Of a DNA stretch of 64,000 nucleotides, positions 1 through 8,700 are shown in pieces. Numbering within the stretch: position 1 is the stretch's first letter; every line of letters begins with the position of its first letter. The notes under the pieces are model-generated. The model was not told the DNA's origin and searched no databases. It saw nothing but the letters and a program-made list of their open reading frames with translations. A program made the translations under genes and the position numbers. The DNA comes from an uncultured Faecalibacterium sp. (lineage in GTDB: Bacteria; Bacillota; Clostridia; Oscillospirales; Ruminococcaceae): assembly GCA_934539245.1 (NCBI GenBank), contig CAKTCK010000006.1, positions 9,333 through 73,332 of the forward strand, in the 5' to 3' direction.

Positions 1-71
1 ATGGGTAGTTCCCTTCTTTGCTTTAAATTCTACGCCCCTATTTTCCCACGGGACGGGGGCAATTGCAAGCC

Positions 72-124
72 CTGTTTTTTAAAAAACAGCGCCCGCCGCT
101 GTACGGTCAGGCAGCGGCGGGCGC
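72..124 (-). terminator. Rho-independent terminator after cstA
   Basis: Read on the minus strand, a perfect 13-bp stem (arms 89-101 and 112-124, loop 102-111) is followed by TGTTTTTT. It lies 35 bases past the cstA stop codon, so it is the natural end of that transcript. The first 70 bases of the window show nothing else. Confidence 0.85.
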
Positions 125-158
125 AGGTTACTTACGGAAATATGGAGCCGTCAGTTCC

Positions 159-1661
159 TTATGCCTTGGAAGCAGAATGCTTCTTGGTAGCATGGAGGAA
201 CAGAGCCAGCATTGCGATGGCAAAGACGATGCCGATGGGGTAAGCAACGGCGGTGTTGTAAGCCACCAGCTTGCCGTCCGCATAGGTGTTGATCATCTTG
301 CCCAGGCACTCGGGAGCCAGCACGAAGTAGGTGCAGGACACAGCGCTCATGAAGGTAGCAGGCACGGCGGTGATCCAGAAGTTCTTCTTCTCCTTGAACA
401 GGTACATGGAAGCAGCCCACAGGACGATCATAGCCAGCGTCTGGTTGGTCCAGCTGAAGTAACGCCAGATGACGGTGTAGTTGATGAAGCCCAGTGCGTT
501 GCCGATGCCAAGGAAAGCACCAACGCCCAGCACGGGGACGCAGAGCTTCAGGCGGTTTGCGTAGCTGTCCTGATCGATCTTGAGCCAGTCGGACAGGGTC
601 AGACGAGCGGAACGGAAGGCGGTATCACCAGAGGTGATGGGGCAGATAACGACACCGATCATAGCCAGTGCCACGCCAACCTTACCCATGGTCTTGAGGC
701 AGACGTCGTAGATAGCGGCAGACTGACCGGCAGCCAGAGCCTCGGCCAGACCGACCATCTTGCCGTCGGTGATGGTGTACAGTGCGCAGCCGGCAGCAGC
801 CCAGATCAGAGCGATGATGCCCTCGCTGACCATTGCACCGTAGAATACGAAGTGACCCTGCTTCTCACTCTTCATGCAGCGAGCCATCAAAGGCGACTGG
901 GTGGAGTGGAAACCGGAGATAGCACCACAGGCAACGGTGATGAACATGAAGCTCCAGATAGGAGTGTTGGAGGGGTGCATATTGCTGAAGTTTGCCCAGA
1001 TCTCGGGGATGGTGTAGGCAGGGTTGGTGAAGATACCAAAGATAACGCCCACAGCCATGATGATCAGGCAGATGCCGAACACGGGGTAGATCTTACCGAT
1101 GATGGCATCGATGGAGATAAAGGTTGCGATGAAGTAGTACACCAGAATGATGATCAGCCAGAACAGAGTGGTGGTCATCACACCGGACATACCGCCGTTC
1201 TTGCACAGGGTAACGATCAGGCCTGCGGGGCCGACTGCGAACACGGTACCGACCATGATCAGCAGCACCACAGAGAACACACGCATGATGGTCTGCATCA
1301 CAGGGCCCAGATAGCGGCCGGTGACCTCAGCGATGGAAGCGCCGTCGTTGCGCTCGCTCATCATGCCGGAGAAGTAGTCATGTACGCCGCCGGCAAAGAT
1401 GGTGCCGAAGGTGATCCACAGGAACACCACGGGGCCCCACAGAGCACCCTGCAGTGCACCAAAGATGGGGCCCAGACCTGCAATGTTCAGCAGCTGAACG
1501 AGGAACAGCTTCCACTGGGGCATCACAACGTAGTCAACGCCATCGTTGATGCGCACAGCAGGAGTTTCGCGGTCGTCCGGTCCGAACGTGTTGTCCACGA
1601 TCTTACCATAGACAAAGTAGCCGATGATAAGGAGCGCCAGACACAGTAAGAAACTAATCAT
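159..1661 (-). CDS. cstA: Carbon starvation protein A (CstA) family transporter
   Basis: A 500-residue polytopic membrane protein of the CstA family, whose studied members import pyruvate or small peptides when carbon is short. Visible family traits are the N-terminal membrane segment followed by VYGK, the run QLLNIAGLGPIFGA, the GGVHDYFSGMMS stretch, and GFHSTQSPLMARC in the middle; there are at least a dozen hydrophobic segments. The start ATG at 1661 is chosen because AAAGGAGG lies just upstream; an in-frame extension to 1724 has no such signal. The gene stands alone, followed by a terminator. An inverted repeat at 1739-1765 could be an operator. The family is certain; the substrate is not. 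Confidence 0.95.
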   Translation of the reverse strand: MISFLLCLALLIIGYFVYGKIVDNTFGPDDRETPAVRINDGVDYVVMPQWKLFLVQLLNIAGLGPIFGALQGALWGPVVFLWITFGTIFAGGVHDYFSGMMSERNDGASIAEVTGRYLGPVMQTIMRVFSVVLLIMVGTVFAVGPAGLIVTLCKNGGMSGVMTTTLFWLIIILVYYFIATFISIDAIIGKIYPVFGICLIIMAVGVIFGIFTNPAYTIPEIWANFSNMHPSNTPIWSFMFITVACGAISGFHSTQSPLMARCMKSEKQGHFVFYGAMVSEGIIALIWAAAGCALYTITDGKMVGLAEALAAGQSAAIYDVCLKTMGKVGVALAMIGVVICPITSGDTAFRSARLTLSDWLKIDQDSYANRLKLCVPVLGVGAFLGIGNALGFINYTVIWRYFSWTNQTLAMIVLWAASMYLFKEKKNFWITAVPATFMSAVSCTYFVLAPECLGKMINTYADGKLVAYNTAVAYPIGIVFAIAMLALFLHATKKHSASKA

Positions 1662-1738
1662 ACCAGAAACCTCCTTTTGAATTTCAGCCGCCGGCAGCTT
1701 ATGCCATACTGCGGCTATGACCAATCTCTGGCTTCATG

Positions 1739-1765
1739 TTAACACCTTTTTCATAATTGTGTTAA
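1739..1765. promoter_or_regulatory. Inverted repeat upstream of cstA, possible operator
   Basis: TTAACAC (1739-1745) and GTGTTAA (1759-1765) form 7-bp inverted arms around a 13-base AT-rich spacer, about 80 bases upstream of the cstA start. No convincing -35/-10 pair could be fixed next to it. A regulator binding here is only inferred. Confidence 0.35.
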
Positions 1766-1996
1766 TATTTTTTGGGTATAGTTCCCATATCAAAAAGTAT
1801 ATGGCTGCTTATTTTGTTTGTTTTTTAAAACTCTCGCTTTATAGCGATGCTGTGTTTAAATTCGTCAAGTGATTTCTCTCTGCTTTTCTCCCGGGAACGG
1901 TCAAAAGCGTCCCCGCCAAACTTTACGCCGTCTTTTTGTGCACTTTGCTTAATCGTTTACGATTTTCTCCCCAAAACGTGGGATTTGGGACGAAAA

Positions 1997-2325
1997 GCGC
2001 CCTCTCAGGCGCTCCCGCGCCAGATTCCCCCTTTTGTCACCTGCGGTGACATCTTCCCCCGGAGCGGGGGAAGTCTTTCCTCAAAGGGAGAGCCAAGCCG
2101 TAAGGCTTGTTGCTAAAGCTTTAGGAGCAATGAGAAAGCTTCCGGCAGCGCTCTTGTCTCTCCCTTTGGGAGAGGTGGCATCGCGCAGCGATGACGGAGA
2201 GGGCGCACGCCGTTAGACCTGTCGTTAAAGTTTTAGGTGTAATGAGAGAGTTTCCGGGTGCACCAGAGGCTCCCTCTTAGAGGGAGCTGGCAAAGCCGTC
2301 AGGCTTTGACTGAGGGAGTTCATTT
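1997..2325. repeat. Family A palindromic repeat, two modules
   Basis: The 663-base gap between cstA and the LysR gene holds this element; 1770-1996 shows nothing recognisable. The first module (1997-2210) begins GCGCCCTCTC and ends GAGAGGGCGC, an inverted terminal pair. Inside are hairpins GTCACC-TGC-GGTGAC (2036-2050), a CTTCCCCCGGAGCGGGGGAAG palindrome in two arms, and CATCGC-GCA-GCGATG (2179-2193). The second module (about 2221-2325) ends in a CAAAGCC-gtca-GGCTTTG hairpin (2291-2308) and the terminus GACTGAGGGAGTT. The same blocks recur at about ten other places in the window. Confidence 0.8.
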
Positions 2326-3260
2326 TAAATCTTCTTCCATCCGCTGTCCTTGATGGTGGCATCCGCCTGCTTGTGCAGCAACTGCACAAACAGCTGCTCC
2401 TCCGGCTGCAAAGGCTCCCGCTCCGGGTACACCAGCACGTCCCGCATCTGCTGCTTCTGCGCCGGACAGCCGTGCAGCGCCAGATGGTACTGCTCCAGCG
2501 CGCGCTGCGGCATGGGGGACGACCACATATAGGCCGTGGGCAGGTTTTGCAGAATGGAGAACTGGCTGCACCGCTCGTACACATGGATGCGGCGGTTGGG
2601 GTTTGCCTGCCAGCGGGAAACGGTGCTCTCCTCCCCGGGCAGATGGGCGTCGCCGTGCAGCACCTCGATGTAGTCGTTCAGCTCGTCAAGGTTCTGCACC
2701 TGCCGCCGCGCCAGCGGGCTGTCCTGACTGGTGAGCAGCAGGTAGGAAAACTCCATGATGGGCTCCTGCCGCAGACCGTGGCGCTGGCAGTAGCGCAGGT
2801 AGTAGTCCTCGTCCTCGGCGGCATAGCGCAGCAGCGCCATGTGGTAGCCCTGCCGCAGCACAAAGTCCAACGCTTCAATGGCACCGCTCTCCCGGATATG
2901 CACCCGCAGCTGTTCGCTGCGGGCAGCCTGCTGCAAAAAGTCCACCGCCGCATAGGAGGCGTAGGTGGCATGGGTCAGCACTACCCGCAGTTCGGCGCAG
3001 CTGCGCTGCTGGTGCGCCTCCTGCTCCAGCTCGTCCACCTGCTGCAGCACCCGCTGCGCCTGCCGGATGAACCGCTTACCCTGCTCGGTAGGGATCATGC
3101 CAGTGGAGGAGCGCTCGAAAATGCGCAACCCGTATTCCTCTTCCAAGTTCTTCAGCGCCTTGCTGACATTGGGCTGCGCCGCGTACAGCTGCTTTGCCGC
3201 CGCCGACACCGACCCCCATTTCATGATGGCTACCAGATATCGCAGTTCCGTAATATTCAT
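2325..3260 (-). CDS. LysR family transcriptional regulator
   Basis: A 311-residue DNA-binding regulator. The N-terminal winged helix-turn-helix is clear (MNITELRYLVAIMKWGSVSA, then AAKQLYAAQPNVSKALKNLE), followed by a LysR substrate-binding domain of usual length. The start at 3260 has GGAGGGG upstream; a longer in-frame version to 3347 is unsupported and would run into the divergent promoter. It is transcribed away from the small gene at 3398 and toward cstA, separated from cstA by a repeat. LysR proteins often control the divergent neighbour, here the 70-residue protein and phosphatase, but this is a guess. The ligand is unknown. Confidence 0.93.
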   Translation of the reverse strand: MNITELRYLVAIMKWGSVSAAAKQLYAAQPNVSKALKNLEEEYGLRIFERSSTGMIPTEQGKRFIRQAQRVLQQVDELEQEAHQQRSCAELRVVLTHATYASYAAVDFLQQAARSEQLRVHIRESGAIEALDFVLRQGYHMALLRYAAEDEDYYLRYCQRHGLRQEPIMEFSYLLLTSQDSPLARRQVQNLDELNDYIEVLHGDAHLPGEESTVSRWQANPNRRIHVYERCSQFSILQNLPTAYMWSSPMPQRALEQYHLALHGCPAQKQQMRDVLVYPEREPLQPEEQLFVQLLHKQADATIKDSGWKKI

Positions 3261-3338
3261 GAACCCCTCCGCGTTGTTTGCAGTCGTAACCGTATTGTAA
3301 CAATTTCTCCGCGCCGCTGTCAAGCGGGGAACTCCCCC

Positions 3339-3368
3339 TTGCACCAAAGCCCCCGGGTGCTATATAAT
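3339..3368 (+). promoter_or_regulatory. Sigma-A type promoter for the 3398-4161 pair
   Basis: TTGCAC (3339-3344) and TATAAT (3363-3368) are separated by 18 bases and sit about 30 bases before a strong ribosome binding site. Confidence 0.75.
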
Positions 3369-3397
3369 AAGGAAAAACACAAAGGAGGGGCTGTACC

Positions 3398-3610
3398 ATG
3401 CCGGAATACCGCGTGCTGCGCATTGACGAGCAGCTGTACGGCTGCGAGGAGCTGCCCGCCGGGCAGCCGGTGCTGTGCGATGTGACCCTGACCGATGCCG
3501 CCGGGGCTGTCCGCATTCTGCCCTACCCGGACAAGGAACTGACCCGTCTGGGCATCGACGAGGGAGACACCGTCTGTCTGCTGCCGGACGGCACTCTGCA
3601 CAAGCTGTAA
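3398..3610 (+). CDS. Small 70-residue protein of unknown function
   Basis: A short acidic protein with no signal peptide, membrane segment or cysteine pair of note (a CEE and a CDV appear in the first 30 residues). It is supported as a real gene by AAAGGAGGGG eight bases before the ATG, by a good promoter, and by the tight link to the next gene, whose ribosome binding site starts in this stop codon. The alternation of short hydrophobic runs suggests a small beta-rich fold. I do not recognise a family. Its role may be tied to the histidine phosphatase that follows. Confidence 0.75.
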   Translation: MPEYRVLRIDEQLYGCEELPAGQPVLCDVTLTDAAGAVRILPYPDKELTRLGIDEGDTVCLLPDGTLHKL

Positions 3611-3621
3611 GGAGTAATTTT

Positions 3622-4161
3622 ATGCATAATATCTATTTCACCCGCCACGGCGAGACGGTATGGAACGTGGAAAACAAGATCTGCGGCATGACCGACAGCC
3701 CGCTGACCGCCCGCGGGCAACAGCAGGCGCGGCAGCTGGGCGAGCTTGTCCGGGACAGCGGCCTGCAGATCGACGAAATTCTGTACTCTCCCCTTTCCCG
3801 CGCCGCCGACACCGCAAAGGCCATTGCCGCCGCTACCGGTCTGCCCGCCCGCTGCGAGCCCCGTCTGCGGGAGCAGTGCTTTGGCAAGTACGAGGGCACG
3901 CCCCGGGACGGTGCGGAGTTCCGCCTTTCCAAGACCCACTTTGCCGACCGCTATGTGGGCGGCGAGAGCATGATGCAGCTGGCGCAGCGCATCTACAACC
4001 TGCTGGACGAATTGAAGGCCGACACCGGCAAGACCTACCTGCTGGTGGCGCACAACGGCATTGCCCGGGTGGTGCACTCCTATTTTTACGATATGACCAA
4101 CGAGGAATACGCCGCTGCGGGCATCAAAAACTGCCAGCTGGTGGAATATACCTTTGAATAA
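3622..4161 (+). CDS. Histidine phosphatase (phosphoglycerate mutase-like)
   Basis: A 179-residue cytoplasmic enzyme of the histidine phosphatase superfamily. The phosphohistidine motif is near the N-terminus (YFTRHGETVWN, His about residue 8), followed by the usual SPLTARGQQQARQLG, and by SPLSRAADTAKAI with its phosphate-binding arginine, a REQCFGKYEG segment, and the second catalytic histidine in LLVAHNGIARV. The size and the GETVWN form fit small-molecule phosphatases related to CobC/PhoE rather than glycolytic mutase. The ATG at 3622 follows TAAGGAG, which overlaps the previous stop, so translation is probably coupled. A terminator follows. The substrate cannot be told. Confidence 0.9.
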   Translation: MHNIYFTRHGETVWNVENKICGMTDSPLTARGQQQARQLGELVRDSGLQIDEILYSPLSRAADTAKAIAAATGLPARCEPRLREQCFGKYEGTPRDGAEFRLSKTHFADRYVGGESMMQLAQRIYNLLDELKADTGKTYLLVAHNGIARVVHSYFYDMTNEEYAAAGIKNCQLVEYTFE

Positions 4162-4195
4162 GAAAAGCCGCCGGAGCCACGGCGGCTTTTCTTGT
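4162..4195. terminator. Bidirectional terminator between convergent genes
   Basis: GAAAAGCCGCCG (4162-4173) pairs with CGGCGGCTTTTC (4180-4191); U-tracts arise on both strands, serving the phosphatase and the convergent MATE gene. Confidence 0.85.
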
Positions 4196-4204
4196 TATAA
4201 CGCG

Positions 4205-5554
4205 TCACCCATGACGGTAATGGAATGTCTGGTCTTTCGTCACGAACATATACACGGTCACTGCCAGCGTGGCAAGCTCGGCGGCGGTCACCGCCAGCCA
4301 CACGCCGTCAAGACCCCAGAGGGCGGGCAGAAGGAGCAGCGCGGCCATCTGGAACAGAAACGTGCGCAGAAAGGAGATCAGGGCACTCGTCACGCCGTCG
4401 CCCAGCGCGGTGAAGAAAGAGGACGCATAGATGTTGAAGCCCTTGATGAGGAAGCACAGCGCATACAGCCGGAACGCGCGGCTGGTCAGCGCCAGCAGCT
4501 GGGCATCGTAGCCCACAAAGATGCGCGCCACATAGGGAATGATCACCATGGACGCCGCCGTCAAGGTCACAGACACCACGGCGATGAGGCGCAGGCTCTT
4601 CTGGTAAAGGTTGTGCACCTCGGCGTGGTTGCGGGCACCGTAATGGAAGCTGACGATGGGTGCGCTGCCCACCGCATAGCCCACGAACACTGCCACGAAC
4701 AGGAAAGCGGCATACATGATGACGCCGTAAGCCGCCACGCCGTCTTCCCCGATCAGCCGCAGCAGCTGGAAGTTATACAGGATATTGACCAGTGACATGG
4801 AAAGGCTTGTCATCAGTTCAGAAGAGCCGTTGATGCAGGCATCCCACAGCACGCGGCCGTAAAACTGTGTTCTGCACAGGTGCAGACAGCTGGTGTTGCT
4901 GTGGTCGATAAAATAAAACACCGGCAGCACGCCGCCCACCAGCTGGCTGATGAGGGTGGCAAGGGCAGCGCCCTCCACGCCCCAGTGCAGCATGCCCACC
5001 ATTACCACGTCCAGCACCATGTTGGTACAGCCCGCACCTACGGTGAACCAGAAGCCCAGATGCGGCTTTTCGGCGGTGACAAAAAAGCTCTGGAACAGAT
5101 TTTGCAAAGCGAAGCCCGGCAGCGCCAGCATCAGGATGCGCCCGTAGCGCACAGCGTAGTCCAGCAGCTCGCCCTTTGCGCCCAGCAGCACGGCGACCGG
5201 CCGCAGGGACAGGATGCCCAGCACGGACAGCACACCGGCCGAGATAAGCGCTGCCAGCATAAACATGGTAAAATAGCGGTCGGCTTTTTTCCGGTCGCCC
5301 TCGCCCAGCGTGATGCCCACGATGGCGCTGCCGCCGGTGCCCAGCATAAAGCCGACAGTGCCCAGCATCTGCGGCAGCGGCATGATAAGGTTGATCGCCG
5401 CAAAGGCCGTTTTGCCCACAAAGTTCGAGACACACAGGCCGTCCACGATGCCGTAGATGGAGGTGAACAGCATGGTGCCGATGCAGGGCAGCACGAACCG
5501 CAGCAGGCGGGAATAGTTGAAATGATCGGACAATTGGATGGTTTTCTTTGACAT
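4205..5554 (-). CDS. MATE family multidrug/cation antiporter
   Basis: A 449-residue membrane protein with twelve predicted hydrophobic segments in two halves, the length and pattern of MATE exporters, which expel cationic drugs or other organic compounds using a sodium or proton gradient. The opening (RFVLPCIGTMLFTSIYGIVD, then GLCVSNFVGKTAFAAINL) is the typical first MATE repeat. The start at 5554 is fixed by AAAGGAGG. The gene is transcribed alone from a strong promoter, and its 170-base leader contains a closed structured element ending in a U-tract (5585-5690), suggesting ligand-dependent attenuation. Closest in style to the MepA/NorM group; substrate unknown. Confidence 0.93.
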   Translation of the reverse strand: MSKKTIQLSDHFNYSRLLRFVLPCIGTMLFTSIYGIVDGLCVSNFVGKTAFAAINLIMPLPQMLGTVGFMLGTGGSAIVGITLGEGDRKKADRYFTMFMLAALISAGVLSVLGILSLRPVAVLLGAKGELLDYAVRYGRILMLALPGFALQNLFQSFFVTAEKPHLGFWFTVGAGCTNMVLDVVMVGMLHWGVEGAALATLISQLVGGVLPVFYFIDHSNTSCLHLCRTQFYGRVLWDACINGSSELMTSLSMSLVNILYNFQLLRLIGEDGVAAYGVIMYAAFLFVAVFVGYAVGSAPIVSFHYGARNHAEVHNLYQKSLRLIAVVSVTLTAASMVIIPYVARIFVGYDAQLLALTSRAFRLYALCFLIKGFNIYASSFFTALGDGVTSALISFLRTFLFQMAALLLLPALWGLDGVWLAVTAAELATLAVTVYMFVTKDQTFHYRHG

Positions 5555-5584
5555 AGATCCTCCTTTTCCGAGATCTGTATATGC

Positions 5585-5690
5585 AAAAAGGCCGGATAAG
5601 AACCACCGCTCCGGTGCATCCCCTTTTCTGCTGCGGCACTACGGCGCCCACAGCCTCCGGGAAGCACGAACGATGACATCTTATCCGGCC
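5585..5690 (-). ncRNA. Structured leader RNA of the MATE gene (candidate riboswitch or attenuator)
   Basis: On the minus strand a perfect 12-bp closing helix (GGCCGGATAAGA, plus-strand arms 5590-5601 and 5679-5690) encloses about 77 bases that can form further helices, among them GCTGTGGGC with GCCGCAGC and CACC-GGAGC-GGTG. The 3' arm runs directly into TTTTT, so the whole unit can act as a terminator. It sits between a near-consensus promoter and the MATE ribosome binding site. I cannot match it to a named class. Guanidine-IV (mepA motif) RNAs are known to control MATE genes in Clostridia and are one comparison to make. Confidence 0.6.
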
Positions 5691-5730
5691 CTTCAATTAC
5701 GTTGAAACAGCCCTCCGATGAGCGAAAAAC

Positions 5731-5759
5731 AGTATAACAAAGTTTATTTTTTATGTCAA
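5731..5759 (-). promoter_or_regulatory. Strong sigma-A promoter for the MATE gene
   Basis: On the minus strand TTGACA, 17 bases, then TATACT (plus positions 5754-5759 and 5731-5736). Transcription would start near 5724, giving a 170-base leader. It lies only 14 bases after the jetC stop codon, leaving no room for a fourth jet gene. Confidence 0.88.
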
Positions 5760-5772
5760 GCTCCGTTTTGCA

Positions 5773-8700
5773 TCACTCTGCTGCAAGGCGGACAAAGGGT
5801 GCGATGGCGTTGGCGTCGCCGTGGCGGACGATGGAGTAGGTGATATCGCAGTAGGGCTGGATGGCGGTGCTCTTTTCCACGGTGGAGATAAGCAGCACCT
5901 GCAATTGCAGGCGGCGGAACAGCTCCATCATGGGGCGGATGCGGTCGCTGGTCATCTTGCTGAAAGCCTCGTCCAGCAGCACCAGACGGATGCTGTTCTC
6001 GCTCTTCTGGTAAATTTGCAGAAGGCTTGCGCAGATAGCCACATAGAAGGGTGCCTGATTCTCGCCGCCGGAGGAATCGCGGCTGACGCGGGACAGGTAC
6101 GCCTGCTGCCCTGTGACCTGATTGGTCACCTTGATATCGTAGTCCAGATAGGTGCGGTAGTCCACATAATCCGAAAGGGTGGCACCGGCGGCGGTGCGTC
6201 CCTCCTGCCGGGCGCGGGTGTTCTCGTCCACGTCTGCCATGATCTTTTCCATTAATTCGTCCACCTGACGCTCGTAGGCGGGGTCGGCGGTAGCGGCAAG
6301 GTTGTCCAGAGAGTCGCCCTCGGTCATCTGCTGGTTGCCCTTATCTACGATGACCTGATAGAACGCCGCCAGCTGCGGGTCGCGGCTGGGTTCCAGCTCA
6401 AAGCGGTAGACCTCCTCGCCGTAGGTCAGCTGCTCCATGACCTTGTTCAGCTCCCGGAACTGCCGCCGGGCGTTGAAGATATCGTCCTTCATGCGGAACA
6501 AAATATCCTTGCGGAAGCGGTCCTTGCAGTCCCGCTGCGCCTGCTCCAAGCGGGCGGCGTAGCGCTCCAAGTCGATGCGCACAAGGCTCTCATGCTGGGC
6601 GCGGTACTGTTCCAGCCCGGCAAGGCCCAAGGGATAATCGCAGACATAGCGCTGGTTGTAGGCCTTCTGCGCCGGTTCCAGCGTGCTGTTCAGGTAGACG
6701 GTCAGGGCATCGTCCAGCTTGGCCTGTGCTTTTTCGGCGGCCTGCGCGGCGGCGCGGGGAGACTTATCCGGCCCGGTCAGCGCCTGCTGCCGGCTGCGGG
6801 AGAGGGGCTCCACCAGCGGGTGGGCGGCAAAAAAGCTCTCGGCGGCCTGTGCGCTCTTTTCGGCGGTGTCCACTGCCTTTTGCTGCTCGGTCTCGCAGGA
6901 TGATATCTGTTTTTCGCATACGCGCAGGTCGCCGCCGGCCTGCTCCACGGCGGTGCGGGCGGCTTCCCATGCGGCTTCGCGCACCTCTTCCTCCTTATAC
7001 AGCTGCTGCAGCAGGGGGTTCTCGCGGCACTCGGCCAGCTTTGCCGCCTGTGCGTCCACGGCTTCCCGGGCGGCGGTCAGGGCGGCGCGGGCTTCCCACA
7101 AAGCGGCAAGCTCTTCCAGCGTGGTGCCGCGCAAAAGGGTCTGGTACTGGCTGTATGCGGCTTTCAGGTTCTGCTCTGCCTGTGCGGCGGCGCGCACCTC
7201 TTCGGCAAGAGCGTTCATCTCCCCTGCCAGTGCCCCGGCACGGGCGCGGCGGGCTTCCAAGCCGATATAGCGCTGCGGGGTACGCAGACGCTCCAAGCGG
7301 AAGGGGTGGTGGCGCAGAAGGTCCCGGGTGGCGCTGTCGGGGTAGTTTTCCAGCGTGTCGGGGGTGTCGCAGCAGACGATGCGACGCAGGATGGTGTCGG
7401 CGTACTGCGCCGCCAGCGGGTTCTCACTGGTGACCTGTGCCGCCAGACTGTCGGCAGGGGCGGTGTCGGCGCGGCGGTTGGCCTTGCGCAGACCCGGGGT
7501 GTCCAGCAGGCTGATGGGGCCCACCTTGTCCTTCAGCGCCACAAAGGCGCTCTTTGCGGCGGCGTAGTGGGCGGGCGGCACAAGGATATCGAACCGGCGG
7601 TCGCCCAGACAGGCTTCCACGCAGTCCTGCCAGCTCTCGTCCTCCACGTTCAGCAGCTCACAGAAGATGCGGGCATCCGGCTCCATGCCCCGGCTCTTCA
7701 GCTCCGCGTTCACGGCGTCCCGCACCCGGGTGGCGGCGTCGCCGTGGGGGTACACCCACTTGCCGCCGGACACGGCGTCCAGCTCGGCGCGTTTCTCGGT
7801 CTGCTGCCGCTGCAGGGCGGCGGTGTGCTGCCGGGCGGCAAAATAGGCTTCTTCCAGCGGCTTTTCCTGTGCGGTCAGCCAGTCGGTCAGGGCGGGCAGA
7901 GTGTCGGGGGTCAGGTCTGCCATCTTCTGCCCGGCGGCAAAGCCGCTGCGGCGCAGCACCGCCAGCAGGTTGCCGGTCTTTTCGGCGGCTTTTTCAGCGG
8001 TATCGGCCTTGCGGGCGGCGGCATCCAGTGCGGTCTGCCGGTGTGCCAGCTCCTCGCTGAGGGCATCCAGTGCGCGTCCTTCGCCGCTGGCACCGGCGGC
8101 GCTGTGGGCGGTCAGGTAGGCGCGGCGGGCCTCCGCTTCGGCGGTCTTGGCCTCGGCGTAGCGGGTGCGCAACGTCTCCTGCTGGCGGCGTCCGGCGTCC
8201 ACCCGCTCCTGCCAGACAGCCTTTTCGCCGGCATCGGCAGCAGCCCGTGCCAGCAGGGCGGCACCCCGATTCACAAGGGCTTCGGTCTGCTTTTCGGTGG
8301 CTTCGCGGCCAAAACGGACGATCTCATCCAGCGCGTCAGCGCGGGTCTGGGCTTCGGCAAGAACGGCGTGCAGGTTTTCCAGCTCCAAGCGGTCGCCCTG
8401 CAAAGCTTCCAAGTCCAGCTCCGGCTGCGGGAGGATATACTGGTACAGAAACTCCCGGAAATTCGGGATCTCATCCATGCTGGTGCCCATCTGGAACACC
8501 TCGTTGAACTTTTTACCCAGCGGGCTGGCTGCGCGCCCGATGCCCAGTGCGCGGCAGATGCGGTCCCGCGCTTCGCTGGGACTGCGGGTGTAGGAGAGCC
8601 GCCCTTCGGCGGGCTTGAAGTCCTCCTTGGCGCTGGGCGCACCGGTGCGCGGGTCGATAAAGGGCAGCTGCTCCAGCGTGATGCCGTCCTCCGAGATATA

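Noticed and set aside
63-1649. A 528-codon open frame on the plus strand opposite cstA
   Set aside because: Antisense shadow of a complete membrane transporter; composition (Asp/His/Gln-rich) is typical of such shadows.
5585-5690. The MATE leader as an SRP RNA, T-box or yybP-ykoY element
   Set aside because: The conserved SRP tetraloop region, T-box sequence and yybP-ykoY core are all absent.
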